From Gautieria morchelliformis (lineage: Eukaryota > Basidiomycota > Agaricomycetes > Gomphales > Gomphaceae), in assembly GCA_015179125.1 (NCBI GenBank), contig WHVA01000049.1, forward strand, positions 62,001-126,000: a DNA stretch of 64,000 bases. Direction: 5' to 3'. Below the pieces are notes generated by a model. That model was not told the DNA's origin and searched no databases. It worked only from the letters and a program-made list of their open reading frames with translations. Shown piece by piece: positions 11,330 to 22,520 of this stretch. Position 1 is the stretch's first letter. Each line of letters opens with the position of its first letter. A program made the position numbers and the translations under genes.

Positions 11330-14300
11330 ACAGCGTAAAAGCCCACTGCCTGCTAGATAGCGGCAGCGAAGGGGTACTGCTATCCCCTGAATTCACATGA
11401 GCTACAGGGATGAAGACATTCTCCCTGGAGCAGCCAATCGCGCTGCAGCTAGCCTGCATAGGCAGCCGTTCCACGATCAACTATGGAATGAACACGACCA
11501 TCAAATTTGGTCGTGAGACATACAACGAATATTTCAACGTAGCAAACGTCAAATATTACGACGCTACCTTAGGGACACCGTTCCTAAGGAGATTCAGCAT
11601 AACCCTGGACTTCTCGAGCCCAGGGACGATCCGCAAGGGGAACGAAGTGATCCCCATGGGCAAGGTCTCGTTCGACGACGACAGATCAACGAACGAGGAC
11701 AAGGGGCCACGGGTGAGCAGGATCACCCGGGCACCGAAGCCTAACCTGGCTCATTGAAGCCAGGAGGACGAGTTGCGGGATGACTTGTCCTCGAACTCAC
11801 CCTACAACCGTAGGGAGAGGCGCTCTCACCTAACGGTGAAAGTGATGGGGAAGAGGAAAGCGGTTCCGCGTGCCGCGGGACCTAATAGACGCCCACAGCG
11901 CCTAATGGCTTCTAAGCCAACCACCACCATCATCCTCATGGATGATGACCTTCCTTGCCTCCGCGAGGAATGGATGGAACAAATCACTGACTTAGTCAGT
12001 GGAATTCCATTAGAACTCCCACCACTATGGGAGATCAACCATGAAATCAACCTCATTGATCCCAACAAGCACATGCGGTATCGACTACCGAAATGCCCCG
12101 AACACTTCCGAGAGGAACTGTCGGCTAAGATAGAACGATACACCACTGCAAAGTGGTGGATTCCGACAGTCGCGCAGCAGGCCGTGCCCATGCTGTGTGT
12201 GCCGAAGAAGAACGGTACATTGCGAACCGTCTTTGATCTGCGCCAGCAGAACGAGAACACGGTGAAGGACGTCACGCCCTTCCTGGACCAAGATATCATC
12301 CACAGCGACATTGCTCGCTGTCGGTATTGAACAAAACTCGATATGTCAGAAGCATACGAGCAGATCCGGATCCATCCGGATCACGTAGCAAAGACTGCCT
12401 TTGCCACAATCCTTGGCACCTTCAGGAGCCAGGTGATACAGATGGGGGACTGTAACGCCCCATCAACATTCCAACGGCTGATGACAGCCATTTTCCGCGA
12501 CTGCATAGGTCGCTTCGTCCATGTATACATGGACGACTCTTCATATTCTCGCTCTCAATACAAGAGCATGAAGAGCACCTCTACATTGTCTTTGACAGAC
12601 TGAGGAAGAATCACCTTTTTCTGAGCAAGAAAAAGGTGGACCTCTATTCCATCCGAATGGAGTGTCTCGGCCATATCATCGATGGCCGAGGGGTACATGC
12701 CGACGAGGACAAGATGCAAGGCATCCGCGAGTGGCGTAGGCCACGGACGTTCAACGACGTCCAGCGTTTCCTCGGGCTGGTACAGTATCTGGCACACTAC
12801 ATGCCAGATGTTAGTGCATATACCACCCCACTATCGGGCTGTGCACGTAATAACCGTCCATTCGAATGGACTCCACTACTAGACAAATGCTGGCAAAGCA
12901 TTAAGGCATTGGCCTGTAAGGCCCCGATCCTGCGTCCAGTAGACGCAAGGTGCCCAGAGCCGATCTGGGTGATCACCGACGGGTCAAAAGCCGGCGTCGG
13001 TGCAGTCTACGGCCAAGGTCCTGGCTGGAAAACCTGTCGACATGCCGGCTTCTTGTCAAAGAAGTTCAGCGTTGCTCAGCAACACTACCGGACTCACGAG
13101 CACGAGACGATCGCGGTGCTCGAGGCTCTCATGAAATGGGAGGACAAACTGCTGGGGCGAAGGTTCACCCTCGTCACAGACCACAAAGGGCTCGAGTACT
13201 TCGAGACCCAGAAGAGCCTATCTGACCGCCAGGTCAGATGGTGGGAGTTTCTCTCCCGGTTCAATTTCAACACTGTTCATGTTGACGGTGTAGAGAACAA
13301 GGTAGCAGACTGCCTGTCGCGCTACTACGAGAATGACACGAGTGATGACAATCACCCGGACCACATCTTCGTGAACGCAGATGCGCGTTTAGACCCAGAC
13401 GGTGAGTTATTGCCCACCGACCGGTATATCGAGCTGTGAACAGCGGCAACAAGATGCTCTAAACGCCTCGCTGAGAAGACAGAGGCGAGAGTAACGGAAT
13501 CCGCCACATTAAATGAGGGCTCAGCAGAGCCCGCGAACGTCGCCGCGTCACGCGACGACGACGATGATGACATCAGAGTCATCGCCGCAGGAAATGACGG
13601 CGCGCCCCTGTGCCGGGTCATCGAGCAAGGCGTAGACCTGTCTAAGGTCCTACGAGATGCATACCACAGGGACACCATGTTCACAAAGATCATGGCGGAC
13701 CCGGACGCGCACCCAAGATTCGGGATACGGGACGGGCTGATATGGATTAAGAACCAGCTCAAAAGAGACGTCATTGCCGTCCCCCACTCTGTTCTTCAAG
13801 GGGGAAGGAAGCTGATCGAAATCATCATCGATCGGGCACATCAGATAGTCGGCCACTACGGCCATCTGAAGACTTCAAACTATGTTTGAAGATCATATTG
13901 GTGGCCGGGCATGAGCCCAGACATAGAAGCGTTCTGCACATCGTGCGCGAGGTGTCAGATGACGAAAACCGGACCACAACGGCCCAAAGGCCTACTACAC
14001 AGCCTACCCATTCTGGATAGGCCATGGCAGTCGATTGGCATCGACTTCATGCGGACCCTGCCCAAATCCAATGACTGTGACTACCTGATGGTAGTCATCG
14101 ACCGACTAACGTCGCTCGTACACCTCGTACCAACCATGACGAGCGTGTCAGCCAAGGGAGTAGTAGCCTGGCTGTTTCTGAAGGAGGTCGTTTGACTCCA
14201 CGGAGTTCCCGACTCCATCGTCTCGGACAGAGACTTGAAGTTCACGTCGATCTTCTGGCGTGAACTACAGCGACTCATGGGGACTAAGCTCCTCATGTCA

Positions 14301-15125
14301 ACTGCCTTCCATCCCCAAACGGATGGAGCCACCGAGCGGGCAAACCGCTCGATTGGCCAGATATTGCGCGCGGTCGTCAGAGACGATCAGAAGGATTGGG
14401 CATTGAAATGCCCAATGGTTGAGGTCGCCCTCAACAGCAACGTCAGCGCGACCACAGGGTTCGCACCTTTCGAGCTGAACCACGGCTATATGCCGCGGAT
14501 AGACCTCCCCATAGCCGTGGACACCCCGTTCAAGGGGGTAGCCCGGTTCGCACATCAGGCAAAATGGAACCTGATGATGGCACACAATGCAATCATAGAG
14601 CATCGAGTGATGCAAACGTTTCATGCAAACAAGAAACGTATGGCGAGCGACAGGTACACGGCCAATGACCGCATCTACCTTTTGACACAAAACCTAACTC
14701 TCCTGAAAGGAAGAGCCAGAAAACTAGTCCCGTGGTACATCGGACCATACCGCGTCATCAAGGCTCACAATGACACCTTGACGGTGACCCTTGATCTTCC
14801 CGACGAGCTGAAAAGCAGTCGCATTTCGCCAGTCTTCCATTCAAGCCTCGTACGGCGATACGAGGCTAACAACGACAAATTGTTCCCTCATCGTGAGGCC
14901 AAGTCATTTTATGACTTTGGAGTGAATGACGACGAGGAGTGGCTCGTCGACGAGATTATCGCACATCAATGGATAAACTCAACGGACCTGGAGTTCCAGG
15001 TCTGTTGGACCCTAGGTGATGTGACATGGGAACCCATGTCATCCTGCAAGGACCTTGAAGCCCTAGATAGCTATCTAGAACTTTGGGGGGTGAGCAAGCC
15101 ACGCGACCTCCCCAGACGCCGCTAG
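11330..15125 (+). other. Pol region of the gypsy element: protease, RT, RNase H, integrase, chromodomain (fossil)
   Basis: Parts in order, approximate positions: an aspartic protease with the LLDSGSEGVLLS motif near 11350; reverse transcriptase about 12000-12620, with the catalytic block VYMDDSSYS near 12525; RNase H about 12950-13330, containing WVITDGSKAGVGAV and the LVTDHKGLEYF block; integrase zinc-binding region about 13830-13970 and catalytic core about 14030-14480, with IGIDFMRTLP and the SDRDLKFTS block; chromodomain about 14920-15090, ending QVCWTLGDVTWEPMSSC. This order and the chromodomain place it among fungal chromoviruses. The region is broken in several places. Confidence 0.85.
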
Positions 15126-15179
15126 ACGCGTCTGTCACGTGCAGACCACGTGACGCGCCGGCGACGGTGCGGTTAAACT

Positions 15180-16435
15180 TTCACCTCAGATCTTTCCGAG
15201 GGCGCATCTCTTCTTGGAAGCCTACCACCATCATCCCCACAAAGATGATGCCCCCCAAAGAGGGGATGGACATTGATCCGTCAACGTCCACAACGCGAGC
15301 AACGGCCCCGAGACAGGGGGCCGCAGATATTCTCCGTGCTCCAGTAGACCAGGAGCACTGGATGATCGTGGGACAGTTCACCCTCCCTACCCGGGGGAGG
15401 GGATGCTCATCCCACTTGGAGATCCACCGATCTCCGAGACGGGCCTCCTAGCACGGCCGGTAGGGAAGGCCCAACAGCGTCGTACTCAATGGTATGACGT
15501 CTGCCCGCTCGACGACCCACGCTTCATCGAACTCCTAGCGCGGGCAAAAGAAACGCCACAGCTCGCGTGTACGTGCGAGATGATCGGCGTATTTAAACAC
15601 ATCGAGCGCGAACAACGCGCTCGCAATCCCAAAAGGGATTGTCTCGTGATAGCGGGCGGTACCCCGCACGATATCATGGCCATCCTAAAGGGTTGGATAC
15701 ACAACCCTGAAGGAATCCCATCAGCCATCCGTGACAACGTGGATGGCACCTTCAACCTAGATGACATGGACGTCTGGATGTAGTTGAAGGCCCTTGCGCC
15801 CCGGGTCAAAGTGGTCGCATCACCTCTCAGGGCAAGGCTACTTGACCTATTCGGCTCGACAGACCAATGGTCGAGCCTCGTCGACGCCAGGGAAGTGCTG
15901 ACGCCTCAGAGCACCACCCTGTGGCTCTCCATCACGGGCCCATTCCCTGTGGGGGGCCGAGCCGGCCCCGACATCCCCCTCGCCGAGATCGTGAGATGGT
16001 TGGCCTGCTACGCGGGGGTCACTCGTGAGCGAGTGGCATGCATTGAACACTATGTTCAATGCAGCATCACCGGCGCGGCATTCAGTGCTGCCACCCGCGA
16101 GGGCCAACAAAAGGTCCTCGAGACCAGCCATGTGAGGGCCGCGGTGCCGCGACCCCTCACTCATGCTCAGCTCAACCAAGAGCTGGCACGCTTCCGGCCC
16201 CCTCCTCAGACTGAGGACCCAGCTGTTGAGGCCATGCTCCGCGAGGACGCTGGTCTCATCACCCAAGCGGATACCGCCGCTAGTGGTGAGGCCAACCAGC
16301 CTCACCCAATCACCACCGATGATGCGGAGGTGCCCCCAGAGGAGTCATGCGCTCCACCGGCCCCGTACGACGATGACATCATCGTATCGGCCACTCTAGA
16401 GGACTCCATTATGGATGACCTCTATGAGTCGTAGT
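15180..16435 (+). other. Extra region between chromodomain and 3' LTR of the gypsy element (fossil)
   Basis: About 1.25 kb of coding-like sequence with the composition of the rest of the element follows the chromodomain. Long open stretches include one ending in an acidic, proline-rich tail (near 16290-16430) and an earlier one beginning MMPPKEGMDIDPSTST. I do not recognise a domain. Typical fungal chromoviruses end near the chromodomain, so this may be an accessory gene, a Gag-like relocated segment, or captured host sequence. It is broken like the rest of the element. Confidence 0.5.
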
Positions 16436-16467
16436 TGACCCCTATAGTTGTCTATAGAGGGGGAGGG

Positions 16468-16681
16468 TGTAAATAACCTATGTATCTACATGTACAATAG
16501 TTATTACATAATCCCAGTGGGCCCCTTAGGGACCCACTGTATAGTTTATGCGTGGGAACCGGCCAGCGGTTCCCATCACATCTTACTCTTACCTGTCACT
16601 ACGTAGCATTCAGAATACCACTCATTGGTCAAGTTCTGCAGTGCCCTTGTGATACAAGGTCCTAAGATCGACATCTTTACA
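16468..16681 (+). repeat. 3' LTR of the gypsy element
   Basis: 214 bp, starting TGTAAATAACC and ending CATCTTTACA. It contains a short internal palindrome, GGGAACC...GGTTCCC, that is partly missing in the 5' LTR. Confidence 0.9.
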
Positions 16682-17037
16682 GGAACATTCCCTTCTTTAA
16701 CATCTCCATCATTTATCTACCCATTACGGACTATGTTTTTCAATCTCACAGTTTCAGGCAGACACATTGCCAGATCCCCACCTTACTCCCTAACTACCTG
16801 CTCACCAAGCTCCACTGTGAGCCGGTGTGATTCATTGGAGTATGAGTCAGGCATGAGCTTATCACATGTTGAATTGTGTGCATGTGTCAGGCTGGTCACA
16901 GCCCCCGCTAACCACAGCATGTGATGCACAAGAGCATAGGGCATGTGCATCATTGCTCAACAGTGCACACAGCCAGGTATGCTTGCCATACCTCCCAGAG
17001 TTGGGTAGATAAATGATGGAGATGTTAAAGAAGGGAA
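16682..17037. mobile_element. Short element with ~41-bp terminal inverted repeats (MITE-like), split by the copia element
   Basis: The segment begins GGAACATTCCCTTC and its reverse complement occurs just before the copia LTR (17003-17037), continuing at 22302-22306. Taking out the copia element and one GGGAA copy leaves a unit of about 360 bp with ~41-bp nearly perfect inverted ends and no coding region. That is the layout of a small non-autonomous DNA transposon. Its own target duplication cannot be identified because gypsy LTRs abut both ends. Confidence 0.55.
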
Positions 17038-17535
17038 TGTTGAGGACAGGAATTATAGGCAGTAGGTATGGACTTGTTATTCAAAAGAATAGACTAGAAA
17101 TCAATTCACTCTCTCAGTGAATTTAGTGGTCACTGTAAATATATTATACACTACCTAGAAATCAATTCACTATAGAGGATTTCTAGGTCAATAAATGCAA
17201 AGACTACTAGACTAATTTACTTGCCTCTCTCAGTGAATTTAGTGGTCACTGAGAGAGGGGGAAATGTGTTCCACTGCGCATGTACTACTACCCGGCCCTT
17301 TAGCGCCCAAGAGCTCGCGCGTCGAAGTCATTTCAGACTCCGCTGGGTGCAGCCGCTTGTGAAAGTAGGAATAACAAGATGAAATAGAGAGATAAGGAAT
17401 GAGTGGAAAATTTCGAAAATAACCAGAGAAATGGATGCATAATACAAGAACAATGTGAGAAGAAATTGGAAGGCCACACAACAAATTGGATATATTATGC
17501 TTGATTTTGGTGCAGGAGCATAAATGCACCCAACA
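17038..17535 (-). repeat. 3' LTR of the copia element
   Basis: 498 bp, direct copy of 21799-22296. It contains short internal repeats of the TTCACTCTCTCAGTGAATTT type. Confidence 0.9.
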
Positions 17536-17548
17536 CGCCCCCTCAAGC

Positions 17549-20500
17549 TTAATATATTCCGATTTGCTCGTTGAGAATCTTCACTCTAGGACTAGGAAGT
17601 CCTTTAGTGAGGATATCTGCCAACATTTGTTCGGTTGGCAAATAAACGAGCTTGGCTTGTTGATTTTTGATTATATCTCGAAGGAAATATAATCGGATGT
17701 CGAAATGCTTGGTTCTCGTGTGTTGTTGGGTGCCATACGTGATGGCAATGGCTGATTGATTGTCTGAATAAACTTGGATGGGTCTGTTCAGTGGTTGGAA
17801 TATTTCAGAAATAAAATGGCGCATCCAAAGAGCCTCTTTGCCCGCATGGGTCAGGGCGACGAATTCGGCTTCAGTTGATGAGAGGGCTACTATTGACTGT
17901 TTCTGGCAACTCCATGAAACAGTGCCTCCATCAATCTGAAATAAGTATGCCGAATACGAACGCCTATGACTCTGTGAACCCCAATCCGCATCTGAATATC
18001 CCATCAAGCCATCTTGATTTCTTCCAAGTGTGAGCTTGTAATGCTTCGTGCCTTTCAAATATTTGAAGACACGTTTGACTGCATTCCAGTGTGTGCCACC
18101 TGGATTTTCAAGGAATTGCGAGAGTAATGACACCGCAAATGCAATGTCAGGTCGAGTGGCTACAGCCGCCCACATCAGTGATCCTATAGCTTGCCTGTAT
18201 GGAAACTTCGACATGGCTGTCTTGCCTCTCTCTGTAGAAGGACATTGGTCTTTAGATAATTTTACGGCTGGATCAAGAGGCGTAGCATAAGTCTTTGCAT
18301 CTTCGAGATTAAATTTTTTGATGATCTTCTCGATGTATGCAGGTTGTGAAATTGCAATGGTCTTCTTCTGCCAGTCTCTTTCGATTTTGAGATTCAATAG
18401 CCAATGAATCTCGCCTAGATCTTTCATACTGAAGACCTGAGCAAGATCTCGTTTGACTTCGTCCAGGACTGACTGATTCTCAGCTGTGATGGTAAGGTCG
18501 TCTACAGCTGTTGCAATGATCACATGCCCCTTTCCGCCACGTCTATAAAATACAGCCCCGTCTGTGGCTGACGTAGTGAATCCTAACTTGTGGAATTCAC
18601 CACTTAGACGTTTGTACCATTCTCTTCCAGATTGCTTGAGGCCGTAGAGTGCTTTCTTCAAAAGTAGCACTTCGCCTTTGTCTCCTGATTCATATCCATA
18701 CGGCTGCTTCATGTAAATAGGTTCGGGCAACGTAGCATTGAGGTATGCATAATCCACGTCCATTTGATGAATAGGCCAGTCATTCCTAGCAGCAATGGCG
18801 CATATGATCCGTAGGGAGGATAACCGAGCAACAGGTGAGTATGTCTCATCATAGTCGATTCCAAACTTCTGCGTGAAGCCTTGGGCGACCATTCTCGATT
18901 TAGGTACTATTGGTTTCCCTTCTGGATTACGCTTCCAAAGGTAGACCCATTTGTTGCCGACAATGTTGGCTCCAGGAGGTGGTTTGGTTCTTTCCCACAC
19001 TCCTTTGTCGATTAGGGCCTCATACTCTTTGTCCATTGATTTCTTCCACATAGGATTATTCAGAGCTTCGTCTGCATTGCTAGGTTCAATTTGACTCAAA
19101 TCCGGCGCCTTGTTATTGTTTTGACCGTCGGTTAGAAACGCACTGATGGCACACTCATAGCTACTGATGCCATCAATCTCGGAGGATAATTCTTGGTCGA
19201 ATAAAACTTCTTTATGGTCCTCAACGTCCTCGTAAGCTAGCGTAGTCATATGTGCGCCAGTTTGTCTCTGAGTTTGAGATCTTGTCACGGGACCTGATGG
19301 GGCCGGCTGCACTTGTTGTTGACGGATCCTTTCGCTTCTCCTTATCGGTTCAGCTTCTCTAGGTCTGTCATCAACTCCCTGAATAGGTTGCAGCTTTTCA
19401 AGATATTCTTCCGGTGCACTTTCATCAATTTCTTCGATCTTTGCCTCTTCGCTGACTAAGCGACCGGGCACAGGCACTGATGCCGGAATGGCCTTCTTCT
19501 CTTCTTTAGACGTAGGTAGCTTGGATTCCTCAATAGAAATGATTGGGACCTTTCCCTTCTTCATTTCTGAATCAAAGACAACGTTCCGCTCGACAGAAAC
19601 TTTGTGCGAGTCAGGCCAATAAACATAATGACCATGGCTCTGCGCAGAAATTCCTATCCACCGAGCTCTCTTGGCACGAGCTGCCAATTTATCTCCCTGA
19701 GTGATTTTAACGTAAATTTCAGTTCCCCACGTGTGAATGTCTTTGAGATTCGGTTTTTCATGGTGAATCATCTCGTAGGGCGTTTTATTTGGTAGAGCTC
19801 TTGTATGCGTCCTGTTCCTAAGATAATTGGCATGCTGTATCGCATAGCCCCATAATATCTTAGGAAGGCCTGATTCTAGCAGCATGGCACGAGTTCTCTC
19901 AGTGAGAGTTCGGTTCAGGCGTTCCGCAACACCATTGGACTCTGGTGTGTCGTGTACCGTCAACTGATGCTTCGTGCCTTGTTTGGCTAGATGCTGTTCG
20001 AATTCAGAGCTCGTATACTCGCCCCCTCGATCAGAAACAAGTGCCTTGATGTGCACATTTCTCTGTCGAAGCATTAAAGCCTCGTAGAGCTTGTACTTTG
20101 AGAATGCTTCTGATTTGTTCGCCATGAGATAGATCACCGATTCTCTTGAGTAGTCATCGATAAAGGAGACATAATATGACTTCTTATCGATCGTGAGGTG
20201 TCTTGCAGGTCCCCAGACATCAGAATAAATTCTGTCACCGAATTTTGATGTTCGGTCTCTGGGTTCTCGAGGAAGAGGTTTGCGCGCAATCTTGGCCTGA
20301 ATACACGCATCACAGACAATTCTATCGCCTGTGGAGCTCAGTTCAATGCCCAATATCATGCCATGATTTAATAGATGTTGTAGGGACTTCTGCGAGATGT
20401 GCCCCATCTTTTGATGAATTTCCATGGCAGATAAACACATATGGGCTTGAGCACTTGGTGACTGGAGGTCTAGTCGATATAAGCCATTGACTTTCGGTGC

Positions 20501-21793
20501 TTGCATCAATACTTTTCCAGCAGCATTAGATATTGTGCATTTCTGGCCACCGAGTCGAATGTCGTAGCCAGCATCATCGCACCGACCGATCGAGACGAGG
20601 GTAGCAGCAATTTTGGGTGCATAGTATGTATCTTGCAACGTGACTTCTACTGTTCTATCTCCAACCTTATTGGATAATACGAGCAGTCCTGAGCCGAAGG
20701 CATCAAAGGTACCTTTGTTGGCTGCTCGGATAGTCCTCGGCTGTGAGAATTGACAGTAGTTCCTCAATAAATTTTTGTGAGGAGTCATATGCGATGTCGT
20801 TCCGGTGTCGAGTATGACTATAACCCCTGAGGATGTGCTCAAATTAAAATTAGAGCACTCGTCGAAATTGGTGAAGGCAAGATGCCCATCACCACTTTCC
20901 TCAGAAGTAGACTCTTCTTCGGCAACATTCGCTTTTGCTTTACCCTTCTTCTTCTTCTTGCCTTTGGCTTTCTTCTTCTGACGTGGTCCTTGACCTTCTT
21001 TACCACCTCCTTTAGCCCAGCAATTTTCGATGGAATGTCCAGGCTTTTTGCAGTTGGTGCATACATGCGCCTTCTGCGCCTTCTGGTCCTTCTTAGTAGA
21101 TGAACCAATAAACACCTGCTCTTCTTGCGGGAGTGTTTTCTTCCTGTCATACTGAGCCTTTAGTACCCTAATAATATTATCAGGGACCAATGGCATCCCG
21201 CATTCTTCAAGCGAAGTTGTAAGGGCATTCATGACTGCCTCATAGGATGGTGGAAGTGACGCAAGGATTATGTCCATGAATTCTTCTTCAGAAACTCTAG
21301 CTCCCATCTCATTAAGACGAGCATATAGGTCTTGGGCCTTGTCCAAGTGATCTCTCAAATCTCCATCCTCAGGACATCTCATACTGCGGAGTTGTCTCTG
21401 CAGGCTGGTGAGGACCATCTTGGGCTTTTTGGTCATTTCATTGACCAGTGCATCCCAAGTCTCTTTTGCTGTCTTCTGCTTCTGTAGCATCAGGGCTAAT
21501 GACTCTGACACTGAGACGATGATTTGGGTCTTGGCTTGTCCTTCTCTAGCAAGGTATCTCTCCAGCTTCTCCTCGGCCTTATCCATCTGAGTTTCCTCAG
21601 CTTCTGTTAGAATATGGCCTGGAGGCATGACTGGAGGATCGGGAGGTCGAGTGACTCTCCCTTCTACATGCTTGAGCAGATTTTTGGACTCGAAATAGCT
21701 GATGAGAGTGGCTCGCCACAATGGCCAATTACTTCCATCAGTAGCAAGCTTCTCAACACCCAACAGCTTCTCAGAAGTGTCTCCGGGGCCCAT
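17549..21793 (-). CDS. Gag-Pol polyprotein of the copia element
   Basis: A single frame of 1414 codons begins five bases inside the 5' LTR boundary and stops just before the 3' LTR. Domains in order, with rough residues: UBN2-type Gag (20-200), CCHC knuckle CTNCKKPGHSIENC (about 244), aspartic protease VILDTGTTSHMT (about 328), Gag-pre-integrase HQKMGHIS (about 460), integrase core with FIDDYSRESV (about 545), reverse transcriptase from about 960 with the YAYLNA and AVDDLTITA blocks (about 1098), and RNase H with ALSSTEAEFVAL (about 1308). Integrase precedes reverse transcriptase, which defines the copia order. It looks whole. A start codon almost touching the LTR means the primer-binding site and the coding start practically overlap. 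Confidence 0.95.
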   Translation of the reverse strand: MGPGDTSEKLLGVEKLATDGSNWPLWRATLISYFESKNLLKHVEGRVTRPPDPPVMPPGHILTEAEETQMDKAEEKLERYLAREGQAKTQIIVSVSESLALMLQKQKTAKETWDALVNEMTKKPKMVLTSLQRQLRSMRCPEDGDLRDHLDKAQDLYARLNEMGARVSEEEFMDIILASLPPSYEAVMNALTTSLEECGMPLVPDNIIRVLKAQYDRKKTLPQEEQVFIGSSTKKDQKAQKAHVCTNCKKPGHSIENCWAKGGGKEGQGPRQKKKAKGKKKKKGKAKANVAEEESTSEESGDGHLAFTNFDECSNFNLSTSSGVIVILDTGTTSHMTPHKNLLRNYCQFSQPRTIRAANKGTFDAFGSGLLVLSNKVGDRTVEVTLQDTYYAPKIAATLVSIGRCDDAGYDIRLGGQKCTISNAAGKVLMQAPKVNGLYRLDLQSPSAQAHMCLSAMEIHQKMGHISQKSLQHLLNHGMILGIELSSTGDRIVCDACIQAKIARKPLPREPRDRTSKFGDRIYSDVWGPARHLTIDKKSYYVSFIDDYSRESVIYLMANKSEAFSKYKLYEALMLRQRNVHIKALVSDRGGEYTSSEFEQHLAKQGTKHQLTVHDTPESNGVAERLNRTLTERTRAMLLESGLPKILWGYAIQHANYLRNRTHTRALPNKTPYEMIHHEKPNLKDIHTWGTEIYVKITQGDKLAARAKRARWIGISAQSHGHYVYWPDSHKVSVERNVVFDSEMKKGKVPIISIEESKLPTSKEEKKAIPASVPVPGRLVSEEAKIEEIDESAPEEYLEKLQPIQGVDDRPREAEPIRRSERIRQQQVQPAPSGPVTRSQTQRQTGAHMTTLAYEDVEDHKEVLFDQELSSEIDGISSYECAISAFLTDGQNNNKAPDLSQIEPSNADEALNNPMWKKSMDKEYEALIDKGVWERTKPPPGANIVGNKWVYLWKRNPEGKPIVPKSRMVAQGFTQKFGIDYDETYSPVARLSSLRIICAIAARNDWPIHQMDVDYAYLNATLPEPIYMKQPYGYESGDKGEVLLLKKALYGLKQSGREWYKRLSGEFHKLGFTTSATDGAVFYRRGGKGHVIIATAVDDLTITAENQSVLDEVKRDLAQVFSMKDLGEIHWLLNLKIERDWQKKTIAISQPAYIEKIIKKFNLEDAKTYATPLDPAVKLSKDQCPSTERGKTAMSKFPYRQAIGSLMWAAVATRPDIAFAVSLLSQFLENPGGTHWNAVKRVFKYLKGTKHYKLTLGRNQDGLMGYSDADWGSQSHRRSYSAYLFQIDGGTVSWSCQKQSIVALSSTEAEFVALTHAGKEALWMRHFISEIFQPLNRPIQVYSDNQSAIAITYGTQQHTRTKHFDIRLYFLRDIIKNQQAKLVYLPTEQMLADILTKGLPSPRVKILNEQIGIY

Positions 21794-21798
21794 AACCC

Positions 21799-22296
21799 TG
21801 TTGAGGACAGGAATTATAGGCAGTAGGTATGGACTTGTTATTCAAAAGAATAGACTAGAAATCAATTCACTCTCTCAGTGAATTTAGTGGTCACTGTAAA
21901 TATATTATACACTACCTAGAAATCAATTCACTATAGAGGATTTCTAGGTCAATAAATGCAAAGACTACTAGACTAATTTACTTGCCTCTCTCAGTGAATT
22001 TAGTGGTCACTGAGAGAGGGGGAAATGTGTTCCACTGCGCATGTACTACTACCCGGCCCTTTAGCGCCCAAGAGCTCGCGCGTCGAAGTCATTTCAGACT
22101 CCGCTGGGTGCAGCCGCTTGTGAAAGTAGGAATAACAAGATGAAATAGAGAGATAAGGAATGAGTGGAAAATTTCGAAAATAACCAGAGAAATGGATGCA
22201 TAATACAAGAACAATGTGAGAAGAAATTGGAAGGCCACACAACAAATTGGATATATTATGCTTGATTTTGGTGCAGGAGCATAAATGCACCCAACA
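21799..22296 (-). repeat. 5' LTR of the copia element
   Basis: 498 bp; reading on the minus strand it precedes the coding region and should carry the promoter. Confidence 0.9.
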
Positions 22297-22306
22297 GGGA
22301 ATGTTC

Positions 22307-22520
22307 CTGTAAAGATGTCGATCTTAGGACCTTGTATCACAAGGGCACTGCAGAACTTGACCAATGAGTGGTATTCTGAATGCTACGTAGTGACAGGTAA
22401 GAGTAAGATGCGATGGGAACCGCTGGCCGGTTCCCACGCATAAACTATACAGTGGGTCCCTAAGGGGCCCACTGGGATTATGTAATAACTATTGTACATG
22501 TAGATACATAGGTTATTTAC
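22307..22520 (-). repeat. Inverted solo gypsy LTR
   Basis: This is a reverse-complement copy of the 214-bp gypsy LTR at 16468-16681 (nearly identical). On its left lies the end of the short inverted-repeat element (GTTCC); on its right is ankyrin coding sequence (GACAC). The flanks do not form a target duplication, so the two sides probably come from different insertions joined by recombination between LTR copies. Confidence 0.85.

Larger units (their letters stand above)
10083..16681 (+). mobile_element. Ty3/gypsy chromodomain LTR retrotransposon (chromovirus), decayed
   Basis: The element is bounded by two direct LTRs (TG...CA) and an exact 5-bp target duplication GGAAC (10078-10082 and 16682-16686). 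A purine-rich tract just before the 3' LTR (16456-16467) fits the plus-strand primer. Domains lie in the order expected for Ty3/gypsy, with integrase after reverse transcriptase and a chromodomain at the integrase end. The coding region is broken, roughly ten times by my count, so it is a fossil. The LTRs differ by one ~16-bp indel and a few substitutions, which suggests a fairly recent insertion despite the broken coding region. An unusual downstream region follows the integrase. Confidence 0.9.
17038..22296 (-). mobile_element. Ty1/copia LTR retrotransposon, looks whole
   Basis: The two LTRs are 498 bp each (17038-17535 and 21799-22296), run TGTTGAGGACAGG...CACCCAACA on the plus strand, and show no difference I could notice by eye. 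The element is flanked by an exact 5-bp target duplication GGGAA (17033-17037 and 22297-22301). The coding strand is minus. A purine-rich tract (GAGGGGGCG) lies next to the 3' LTR. The coding region is one uninterrupted frame. Matching LTRs and an open frame make this the youngest insertion in the left half of the window. Confidence 0.95.

Noticed and set aside
10831-12311. Minus-strand frames across the gypsy element
   Set aside because: They run antisense to recognisable Pol domains and have no domain of their own.
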